Of a stretch of 64,000 bases of DNA, positions 10,178 to 20,641 are shown in pieces. The notes under the pieces are model-generated. The model saw nothing but the letters and a program-made list of their open reading frames with translations. It searched no databases and had not been told where the DNA came from. The stretch's first letter is position 1. Every line of letters starts with the position of its first letter. The stretch comes from Tausonia pullulans. Lineage: Eukaryota > Basidiomycota > Tremellomycetes > Cystofilobasidiales > Mrakiaceae. A program made the translations under genes and the position numbers. Location of the stretch: assembly GCA_951802195.1 (NCBI GenBank), contig OX637628.1, forward strand, positions 372,001-436,000, in the 5' to 3' direction.

Positions 10178-13100
10178 ATGCCGCCAGCTTCCCCTTCGCC
10201 CTCCAAGAGCTGGACGCGCCACCGCTCACCTCACGCAAGTCACTGACGCGGTCTCTCGCTTCCTCTGTAGAGCGCCTTATCAAGATGGAAAGGTGGAGGC
10301 AGAACTACAGGAACTTCTCGCCTGCTCCTTCAATGCAACGAGCCGGAAACGCCCCGATCACTAGCGAGGAGAGGACCCGGCACATCAACCGCAACGACGC
10401 TGCCGACGCGGTCAAGGCTTGCCTAATGAGGGAGGAGAACACTCGGATTAAGGAGGCGAAGCAGCGGCGCGAGGAGAACGAGGCGGAGGAGCGGAAGAGC
10501 GTGATGCTGTCATCCTCCTCATCTCGGCGCACTGGCGTTAGCGGTGGCGGGTCGAGCTCGGTCCGGGGCAAGACGCCCATTCATGGATGGCTTGAACTTA
10601 CCATGTTGCAAGGCTCTACTGCGCAGCAGAAGAGATTCGGGGAGGAGCCTGTCGTGGACATGGACAGCAGCTCAGACGACGAGTTCCCGGACGACCCCAA
10701 GGGGAAGCGAACGGCTCAAAGACCGTCTCCATTCTCTTTTGGGCCTCAAAGAGGCAACTCTGCTACCCTAACAGCGGTCTCCTCCTCCAAAGAATCCCAT
10801 CGCCGCGTTCGGTACGCCTCGGCATCCCCTCCACCGATCCCGTCGGCAGCTTCACAAGATAAACTCAACGCCTACGGCCACACGATGTCGCTCCCAAATT
10901 TCAAGAGAAAGCCCAAGGCAACACCAGAGATCATCAATTGCAATGATGACAAGCCGACCGCCGCCTCCCGACCTCTACGCATGTCCAACATGGGAGTTTC
11001 GGGTGTCTCTGCCTCTCTCAGCGCGTCCGGCTCGTTCTCCTCCTCCAACCCCTCCGTTATCGAGCTCCCCAATTCCCCGCCGCCCGTCGGCCAGCTGTCG
11101 AAGTCGAAGAAGACCTCCAAACCGACGCTCCATCCCGTCATCCGTCAGCCGAAGAAGCACGCCGTCGAGCTCTCGCCCGAACCGGAGGACGAGTATCCTT
11201 CGACTAATCGTCGAAGGCCAGGAGTCGCTCCTTCAACGTCCAATCGCCAGCCAGCAGTCGCATCGGTCGACTTTCTCAAGGAGTTTACCGATACAACGCC
11301 TGTGGCCCGCACTGTAGACCGACTCCAGCCGAGGCCACGATTGAACCCGGGCAAGAAGGAGAAGCTGCTGTCGACCAAGGTCGTCGCCCCTGCTTCCGTC
11401 AAGGCTCTTCCCGCTCTCGGCTTCTCCCGCTGTCGCACCGGGGCCACGTCCACCATCCAGGTCAGCTCAAGCCAGACCTCGCAAGGGTCCCCAAGAGTGA
11501 AGGCGTCCAACCGGCTTCCGTCCTCCTCTCCCGAGCCTGAGCCTGAGGACGTCGGTGCCATCCAGACGATGGGCGGCCTTATCCTCAAAAAGGTGTCATA
11601 CAAGCCTAGGGGAAGCTTGGCCGCTTCTTCGGACATTTCCGGCTCGGATGCGGACGTCGCTTGGTCACGAAAAAATCGATTTGCCGGGGGCCAGTTGAGT
11701 GATCGTCACAGTGGCGCACGCTCTATGGGGTCTTCCGCCTCCCAAGAGGACGTCGAGATTGCCGAGCTCGTTCGGAGGAAGGCTCGTGATGACAAAGAGC
11801 GATTTCTCATGGCAGATGCAAGCCAGATCACCGGTGAGCAGCGCTCTTGTAACCTTTTTTTACATGGCTCGCCACTGATCTCACCACATTTTATCCTTTT
11901 TTTTCCGCAGACCGGCCACATGCGGACCCCGACTCGCTTTGCCCCTACTGCTCTGAGCCCCTCCCCGACGTACCTTCGGAACGGCTTTTCACCGCCCTCA
12001 AAAGCCTTAAGAGTGATTCGGTCCCCCGTCCAACAGTCTATAATCCGCGAGCACGCTTTGTCTCAATGGTCAAGTCAATCAACGCCTGCTCTCTCCATCG
12101 CTCTGAATCGCTCCACATCCCACTAGCCCGCGCCGCCGGCTGGCCGCTCAAGATCGACTGGTCCGACGTCAAGAAGCGAGTTCTCCGTCGAAATATGATC
12201 GAATACCTCTCAGGCTTTGTCCAGGACAAGATGAAAAGCTTGTTCTTTGCTGCTGCTAAGCAGAAGGTTGACCAGATGGGTCTGCAGACGTCGAGGAGTA
12301 CGAGGGGCCAGTTTGAGGCGTATGAAACGATCCAACCGGGTTACTACGGCGAGATTGGGTCGGTACTCTTCCATCAACTCCTCTCATCGATTTTTACCCC
12401 CCGCGATGGCAGCACCACCTCCCTCCTCCCCTCTGCCACCCGCGTCACACCCTCCATTGCCCACCCTCTCACGCCCTCGGACTTTCTCCATTCGGTCCTC
12501 GTCCCCGAGCTTGCTCTCCGCCTTATCCAACAAGATCTCGCTCTTCCAGCGCCGGAAGACGCTCTCGACGCCATGGAGAAATCCCGCGCGTACGGCAACG
12601 CGCGGTTCGCCGTTGAGGAAGGGGAGCGCGAGGGTGGCGTTCTGATGCAAGCTTTCGAGGGGAGTGTGAAGATTGCGAGTGGGGGTAATGACGGGATTAT
12701 GGTGTTTCAGAGGGCTAAGGTGGTGACGACGACGGTCAAGGGAAGACAGGAGGAGGAGGGCCCGGGATCGGGGTTCGCGGAGGAGGAGAAGGGGGCGAGT
12801 CGCTTCGTCAATCTACTGCCGAAGAGGAAGGCGAAGCAGCGACGGGAAGGGAAAAAGCAGAGGGTGAGATCTTTGCCGCTGGAGGAGGACAAGGACGATG
12901 ACGACGCCAAAGGTAGCAACAGTGGCTCATCTCGGAAGCGACACAAGACGTCCCATCCCAAGTCCAAGTTGGGTTCTCCTCCCCCGTCTTCAAATCACTT
13001 GCTTGACAAGTCGTCCTCGAAGATCTCGCAGCCAATGTTGTCCAGGTTTCGCTCTTCACCTGCCGCCAACAACGACGACATCGACCCCATCGATGCGTTC

Positions 13101-13418
13101 AGTAGCACGTCCTCTTCCCTCTCTCCACGTTCTTCCTCTCATCCCTTCTCGAAACACGTCGGCGGCGGCTCTAATAATCCTGCGAAACCCCTGTACATCG
13201 AGCTGCTTGATGACGAGGACGATGGTGGTGGTATAGACTCCGACGCAACGATCAAGGAACTTGGCTGGAGTCGGTCGCAGCGTATACCGTGAGTGGATAG
13301 ACCACTGCTCCTTCCAAGTACCTCAAGTCTGAAGTTTGAATCCAGTCCCCCGCCTCCTTCCTCGTCACTGGAGAGAGCGAAGGCAGGACAACCGAAGCGC
13401 AAGCCGCCTTCGTCGTGA
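10178..13418 (+). CDS. RTC4-domain protein
   Basis: Large nuclear-type protein with a C-terminal RTC4 domain, named after the yeast restriction-of-telomere-capping protein 4, whose molecular activity is unknown. A short first exon MPPASPSPSKSWTRHRSPHA joins KRLIKMERWRQNYRNFSP, so the start at 10178 is preferred to the internal ATG at 10285. The middle about 550 residues are Ser/Pro/Arg-rich and probably disordered. After an intron near 11834-11910 the domain begins: LCPYCSEPLPDVPSERLFTA, then NPRARFVSMVKSINACSLHR, ARAAGWPLKIDWSDVKKRVL and QPGYYGEIGSVLFHQLL, the usual CPxC / H / GWP.IDW / GYYG pattern. The tail is basic and acidic by turns (KRKAKQRREGKKQR) and ends KPKRKPPSS after a last intron. 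A DNA- or chromatin-associated role is inferred only. Confidence 0.82.
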
Positions 13419-15177
13419 GTACTCAATCTCCTGTCGTTTCTTGGGTCGGTCTTCGCTTGACAGCCTGTCAATTACCCTTCCAAGATCTGCATACAGTGGC
13501 GATTCAATTTTTGACGAGATGGACCAGCCAGGGGTTTTCGACTGATATTAGGACCCGGGCTAGTGCGATGAAAGCGGTTCGCAGAGCTTTGCATTGCGTG
13601 CGCATCTGTGGATAGACTGTTTTCATGCACTTCAAATAATCAGCCGGGTATGCTCCGGGTATGTACGAACGGGATGACGCGGGACCGGTGAACTTGCAGC
13701 CTCAGTCGAACGAACTCGCCATCGGGCTGTGAGCTTCCTTCCCTCCGGCAAAACCGGCTCATACAGCCTGGACCTCGAGCGAGCTTGTGAAAGTGCGCAT
13801 GAGCACCAGAGATTAGGACCGCTTTGCCAACCAAGGGATCTCTGCATTCGCCCGCCTGCGACAAGGGTCAGCTAACTAACCCCTGGCCTCTCCGATCTTC
13901 CTGGTTCAGGATAGATCGGAAGGATACAGGAGGAAGAGGCGGCGCGCAGGGTCGATGTATGGCTCTTGCCATCCGAGAACCCACGGTTTTCATCTGTCAT
14001 CTCTATTCTGCTTCTCAGTCTCTCATCATGCCATCTGCTAACTTATTTTTCTGAAATATGGACGCACTTCGTTCATAGCCCCGTCGGCTGCTGTTAACAA
14101 CGCGGCGAGCGAGTGGGCGGGCCGCGCGGGCCCGGATTTCGGATGGCGAGAAGCCGGGGGTCGAGAAGTACAGTACTGGGCTGGCCAAAGGTCTGTTCAG
14201 CAGCTAGCAAGACAAGCGGCAATCAATGGGCGCATGAGCCCAGCTGGCGGAGACCCCCACTTTTTCTGAGTGGGGCCAGCCTGGGGGAACTCGGAATGCC
14301 AGCCAGCCTCAGGTTTTGCTTCGAGTTAGGAGCTGAGGAAACAAAAAAGACCGGGCCGATGTAGCGTGGCCGAATGGGTGTACAGCGAGCGATGACGCTA
14401 AGCGCAGGCGTGGAAGAACGAGGGATAAGCGCAACCAAGGTCGACGTGCCACAATGAGCTCTCTTTTTCCCTCAGTCGGCTCTGGCATCCTCTCCATCTT
14501 TCGTTTACGTAGCAATACACAGACCAGGAGGCCATTGCCGCAGGCTCCTGCTCCTTTCTCATTCTCGGTAAAACCCGGAGGAAGGAGCTCAACGGCAAGT
14601 CGCCCAGAGCTCTCATCAGTTGAAGGGACGGCCATTGCAGCGACCCTGTTCTTCCGGATCCCTCTCACATGATGCGCCTTGCGTATACCGGGAATTGGTG
14701 TCCGATCTCTCCTTTTTTCTATCGGCGGACAGAGAGAGTCGAGAAAACGAGGCGGAGCTAGCAGGCAGAAGGACGGGTGATTTGAAGCGGGCGGACGGGA
14801 ATCATCGGGCCAACGTCCCTGAGCGGCAAGAGCCAGCGCGGGGGCCGGGGACAAGCGGCAGTGGGCGACGCCATGCGCAGGCGCAGAGAAGGCGGTAAGG
14901 GACAGTACTGTTGCTCTTGTGAGACTGGCGAAAGAATATACATAATCTCTTCCGAATCAGAGAGGGATAGATATGTGTGATGATAAGAGAGGGACAGTCA
15001 TAGGAGAGAGAGGAGGAGAGAATGCAACAGAGCGAGACCCGAAAACTCAGGCCGGACCGGCGGCTGCAGGCACAGACGAGCAGGGCATCCGCACGGTCGA
15101 GGCGCTTACCGAATGAACCACCATCGTCTCTCTCTCTCTTTTACGCTCTCCCCTCGCTCTCGCTTGCATCCCTAGCC
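13419..15177. other. long upstream region of the Zn2Cys6 factor
   Basis: About 1.8 kb with no protein-like frame on either strand. Much of it is probably promoter and 5' leader of the next gene. Several short upstream ATGs occur; one at 15022 is in frame with the main start and has no stop before it. Confidence 0.5.
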
Positions 15178-18100
15178 ATGGACACCCTCGTCGACGAGCC
15201 CCTGGCGACGCCACCTCAGGCACACTACCGGATCTCGCCTCCAGCAACATCAATAACAACTGCCGTGCCCTTCGCGGCTCCGTCCACATGCAACGGGTTC
15301 TCGCCGCCCACGGCCGGCCCGACAGCCGGCTTGGGAGGGCCCGCTGGCTCACTCCACCAACTCGCCAACGCCGCCCGTCGGCTGAGCGATGAGAGCCTGC
15401 AGCAGCAGCGGGCGTACCATCCATACTCTCAGCGGCAGCAGGTGTCCACGCATCAGCAGCAGGATCAGCGACGCTCCAGCGGCTCGCCCCCCTCGTCACA
15501 CCTCCACTCGGCCGCGCAACCCGCGCCGCCGCCGCCGCCACGCCGCCGCCGCCCAGTTTCGCCCGGCTCTGGCTCGTCGTCGTCGTCGTCTTCTGGGTCG
15601 CCGCCGCCGCCTCCTTCTGCGCCGTCCTCCGCCGTGGGAGCAGGTGCAGGCTTCGCCCCCTCTTCTGGGCAAAGGACCGGCGGCGGCAGCGCGGCTTTGT
15701 CCCCGCCCTCCTCGTCTTCCGCCTCGCCGTCTCCCTCCTCGTCGAGCAACACCAACACGCAGACGACCCAGCCGCGCCGCTCGCCCCACCCTCCCCGGAC
15801 GCCCTCCCCGCTTGACCTCCTCGTCGCTGTCTCGTCCGCCGAGCGCAAGATGCCGACCCTCCCGCCAGCCACGAACGGACAGCAGCAGCAGCAGCGGCCC
15901 TCCCCGTACACGGTGAGCGTTCCCTCCTCCGGCGCCCCTCACCAGCAACACGTCGCTCTCACTCGCTCGTCGTCGCCGGGCATCGTCGTTGCTGGCGGTG
16001 GTGTGGGCGGCCTTGACCCTCCCTCGTTCGCCTACACTCGTCCTCCGCCACCATCGCCGCCTCTTGGCCTCACCTCGTCGTCGTCGGCCTCCTTGCCCAC
16101 CCTCCCTGGTCCTCTCCGGCCTCCTCAGCCGTTGCAGGTCATCGCGCATCCGCCGCCGCTGCCATCGTCGTCTTCATACCAACATGATGGCTCGACGTCG
16201 GCCTCGCCGGGAGGTTCCTCTGGTAGCCGAACCCCCCATAGAAAAAAGAGTCGGGAGGCGAGCGTCAATGGTGACGATGATCTGACATCCAAGGGCAAGA
16301 AGCGGAAGCGGCTCGCCAAGGCATGCAGGTGCGTTTCAACCAGCTCCAGCGCAGTCTCCCAGGTTCTCCCTTGCTCAGACGCTGATCGTTATTACATTCC
16401 TTCTTTTCTCCAATCTGTTTCGTAGTGAGTACCGTCGATCTTATTTGTGCTAGGAACAACCGAGCTAGCAGAAGAGATGAGGAGGGACGAAGAGAAGCGT
16501 GGCTCGCTCTATTGCGCGTCGGGTCTTTGGCAGGCAGGCAGGCTATTGTCAGCCGAGCTGCCCGCCCGCTCTTCAAACCTCAGAACCTGGCCGTTTCTGC
16601 GCTGACGGCCCTCTTTCGTGGTTTCTCCGCCGCTCTCCGCCCTCCCTTCCTCCGCCTTTCTCATCATTCTCCAGCTGCCTGCCACAAGGTAAAGGCCTCG
16701 TTAGATTTCTCATCTCCGCCTTTAAGCGCGAACCACGTGATCAGGAAGGGCTCACTCTTTACCACACCCCTTCAGAACAAGCGGAGATGTACGGGTGAGA
16801 GTCCCTGCTCCAACTGGTTCGTCTTCTCACGCTCCATCCCTGCAGCAGCATTTGCACGCTTGTATCATTCGAATCGACCCAGCATCTGACTTTGACCCCG
16901 CCCCCTCCGACTTCCAGCGAGTTTTCAGGCGTAAGTGAACCAACCTCTTCCCCCCCCTCCCCCCCCCTTCTCTTTCTCTTCGGCTCGTTCATTTCGACCG
17001 GAGGCCTTCCCCCGAACCCGGGCCTTCGCTCCGGATCATCATCATCATCGCCAACTTCCCTCTTTTCCTCCAGAAGATGACCAACTGACACTTCTCTCCT
17101 CTGCTTCCTTCTTTGTGGTGCTCCTAATCCTTGCTTGCTTCACTTCGGCGTATTTCGTCGCCGCCGCGTGCCCACAACCATTCCCGTTTTCTCCGCACCT
17201 GCACTCTCCTCCTTTGCGCCTCGTGATTCCCGCCGCCTTGGTTCTTTTCTCCCCTTTGCACAGCGCGAGTGTATCTACCTCTCCAATGGCAAGGAAATCC
17301 CAGGTCCGCGGGCGAATAACCGGCCCCGGGCCAACTCGACCGTCTCGTCGTCTTCAAATCGGTCCTCTCCACGCAGGTCAAATGGTAACGGGGCTGGTGA
17401 TGACAATGCGTCGTCGTCTTCGCCCTCTGCGACAGGAACCGACCACCGTGGCTCTTCGACAACGGACGGCTCGGCAGCGGCTATTTTTGCTCCTCCGCCG
17501 CCAAGAGCCTCACCCTTCTCGATGGGGGTCAGCTCCCTCGGGGAGGGTTTCTTTGGTCCTGGGAAAGTTCGAAGGACGAGTAGCGTTGGGAGCTCGTCGA
17601 GCACGGCGAGCGCAGGCACCACCATCACCGTCGGCAGCTTCATCCCCCACTCGCAGCACCATTTCCATCCGCATCACCACCAGCCTCCTCCTCAGGCCTC
17701 CGCTCCTGCTACCTCTCTTTCGCAGCAGCCGCCGCCACTGGCCCCGCCATCGGGCGGCAGCCGCTTTGTTACCCCTTCGACGCCCTCCTCGAGTAGCCTA
17801 ATGGACGGCATTACCGAGGACCGGTCGCGATTGATGCGACCCCCTTCGAGCACCGCCTCGTCGACAGTCTCCTTGCCCTCATTCTCTCCTCTCAGTATCT
17901 CCTCCTCGCTCTTCGCGAGCCCGCTCACGGCGTCGTCCCTCGCGTCGTCACCCTCGCTCCACCCTTCGTCGTCGGTGTCCCTGCATGCGCTGTCGTCGGC
18001 GTCGTCGGCCTCCTCTCAGTGGGGTGGGCCATCGTCGTCATCCTCCTCAACGCTGGCGCTCGACCCAGGCCTCCAGCGTTCCCTTGTCACGCTCTTCTTT

Positions 18101-20315
18101 CGCAACTTTTCCGACCCGGTCTGCTCCATCTTCCATCGGCCGTCTTTCTGGGCATCACTTTACGAGGCCTCGACATCTCCGCTCCTTCTCAATGCTATCT
18201 TTGCCTGGGCCGCTCGGCTCTCAGCTCACCCGCGGTTCGAGCAGAGCCGAATCGAGCGCCACCTCCGCGGCGAAGAGTTTGCGACGCTCGTCCGCGTTGC
18301 GGTCGAGAAGCCTGGGTGGAAGGAGGAGATCATCGAGGGTCGAAAGGCTGGAGGATGCACAGAGAAAGAGGATATTGAAAACGCTCAGACACTGTTGCTC
18401 ATGATGATCTACGAGAGCCTCATGAGGCGGGCGAATATGGTGCTCTTTTACGAGGGTGAGCGAGTGTCTTTCTGTGCTCTCGAACGCAGGCTGACTTGCC
18501 CTTCTTAGACCTCCTCATTCCCCTCCTCCAGCGCATGATCCAACAAGACAACCCCCCCCCTCCGCCCTCGCACGTCCCGCTCTCGCAAGCCTCGACGACG
18601 GCCCGAGAGACGCGCTCGCGGCTCTTCTGGATGACTTACGTCGTTTCCGTTTTCCTCGATGCCCAAACGGGCCGGGCCTTCGAGACGCCCGCATCGGCAT
18701 TGCCAACCGCGGCGGCCTTCACGGCGCAAGACTGCCGGCTCGCGCTCCCCGTAGAAGACGGCCGATTCGAGATGGGCGTGTGTGGCGAGGGGCTGAGGCC
18801 CGACACGCTCACGAGGCCGGACTCGGCGGAATCAGATGTGCTCGTATCGGAGCTCGGCCACGTGCGTCACCTCTTTGTCCCTCTTACAAAGCGTTTGGCT
18901 GTACTGAGCCGATCTTGTATTCGTTCCCCCAGCTTGCTCGCGTCGCCCGCATCTTTAAGGACATCTGCGCCTTGGCAGCCCATACTGACAAAGCGGTGGC
19001 GGCGGCCGGCTCTCCTCCGCCTCTTACCTCTGCTCCCGGCACCACCTCGATGGTGTCCTCACAAGAAGCGGCACTCAAGGCGTGGGCGCTCGGCCTGCCG
19101 ATGCACCTCCAGTTCAATGAGGGAAACCTCTCGTCTGCTGTCGAAAAAATCTCTGGTCGGAGCTCCGGGGGAAGCAATTTGGGTGGCGAGCGTGGGAGTG
19201 GGTTCGCTGCGCTGCACACTGCTGCAGAGGTCACGATGTTCTTCCACATTCAGACGCTTAGGTCGGCGCCCGGGACGGACACCAAACAGAAGGAGTTCCT
19301 TGCGAGCAGGCAGTCGCAGGCGGTCGAGAATATCGCGTTTGTCCTCAACGCCATTGGGTCTCGTGGCAGGAGGAACCCATCGAGTGAGTTGCTCCGATCT
19401 GGCTTCCCCTCACTCTGCTTTGACTGATTCTTTCTTCTAGTGTTCTTCCCGCTCTTTGTCGTCTCCCGCTGGCGGGCGCTCCTCGACCCGATGACCGCAG
19501 ACCCTCGGCTCAGCTCGTGGTGGGCTGACAATCGAAACCTTTGGGGCCTCGACCGGGACTGCATCCAAGCCAAAGGCTTCCTCGACGGTACGACGACAAT
19601 GCTCGGCAACCTCCCTGCGACGCCCGACCTTTGCCCGCTCACCATCTACGCTCCGGCGAGCGCCAAGTCAGCAAAGGCTGACAACATTACCACGGTCACT
19701 CCGTCGCCCAAAGACTGGTCCTCGCCTGCGCCCCTGCAGCCACCTACCTCCCCGGCTCTGGGTGGCAGCTCCAATTCCGGCGCCGTTTCATCCTCGTCTT
19801 CGACCCGACTTCCCTCGATCCAGGCGCTAAATTTTGCTCCCCGGTCGTCATCTGGCTCATCAAAGCCCAACGGCGGCGACCCTCGCTCGCCCGTGATCTC
19901 GAGCTCCACGGCGTCCTCGACCACAACCCCGTCGATGTCGTCTTCGTCGTCCTCGATTCCTTCCGTCGACGCCCCTGGCTCCTCTGCGATCCCGACTGCG
20001 GGCCGATCTCGGACGTCCTCCTCGGCCTCCGCGACTCTTGAGCTCCCTTCGTTCCCGCTCGTCGGACACAAGCATGCCTACTCGACCTCCCCTCGCCCGG
20101 CGCCACTAGCAGTTCCCTCGAGCTGGGTCCCTCAGGGGGCTGCTCCCCCCCCTGTTTCGTCGTCGTCGGTGCCGCACCACCACCCGCCGCCGCCGAGGGA
20201 GTGGCAGCCCGTTGCACCCTTGCCAGCATCGGCGTCTGTGCCCGCTGCTGCGGCGGCTATGGCAATGGACGCCGAGAGGAGCGCGACACCTTCAGCCATG
20301 GCACAGGCCAAATAG
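15178..20315 (+). CDS. Zn2Cys6 transcription factor with Fungal_trans domain
   Basis: Sequence-specific regulator of the Gal4 class. The N-terminal about 380 residues are Ser/Pro/Gln-rich and end in a basic stretch, KKRKRLAKAC. The zinc cluster is spread over several tiny exons: CHKNKRRCTGESPCSN, then CEFSG, then RECIYLSNGKEIPGPR, giving a CX2CX6C...CX2CX5-6C pattern. The junction before CHK does not keep phase with canonical sites (see finding). A further Ser-rich region precedes the regulatory domain: SLVTLFFRNFSDPVCSIFHR, then PSFWASLYEASTSPLLLNAI and FAWAARLSAHPRFEQSRIER, then LFWMTYVVSVFLDAQTGRAF, LGLPMHLQFNEGNLSSAVE and FFHIQTLRSAPGTDTKQKE, typical of Fungal_trans (PF04082). It ends ERSATPSAMAQAK. 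The target genes are unknown. ATG 15178 was chosen for its context (gccATGg); 15022 is the alternative. Confidence 0.85.
16941..16968 (+). repeat. poly-C rich tract in an intron of the Zn2Cys6 factor
   Basis: Two runs of C separated by single T bases, between the exon that ends CEFSG and the exon starting RECIYL. Probably part of the intron pyrimidine content. Confidence 0.7.
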
Positions 20316-20641
20316 AGGCCTTGTTCTTTCTCTTTGCTCATTTTCATTTTTCCTCTTCTTGTCTCTCGTTCTTGGACTTTCCGTCGGATGTCTCTCTCTT
20401 CTGTCGTTTCGTCTTCGGTCACCATCTCCCTACCTCCTACTCCCTCTTCCTACATGCTTTCCCTGTTCACGTTCTGTGATCTTCCTTTTCTAACGATGCT
20501 CTCATACCTCAGCCTCGCTTAGTTTTATAACAAATAGGATAAAACGAATTTTACATCCTCAACCCAAGAAACCGTGTCTCGTCAACTTGCGAGAAACTGG
20601 ACGTATATGAGTGGCTCCTCAGACAGAGCGCGTCTTTCCGC
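20316..20641. other. short spacer between two regulator genes
   Basis: Only about 0.3 kb separates the transcription factor stop from the first protein-like codons of the HSF-like gene. It must hold a 3' UTR, the next promoter and possibly an unrecognised first exon. Pyrimidine-rich. Confidence 0.45.

Noticed and set aside
14309-14854. Minus-strand frame of 181 codons upstream of the Zn2Cys6 factor
   Set aside because: Composition looks random, with no motif, no plausible introns and no hydrophobic pattern; more likely promoter or leader sequence of the next gene.
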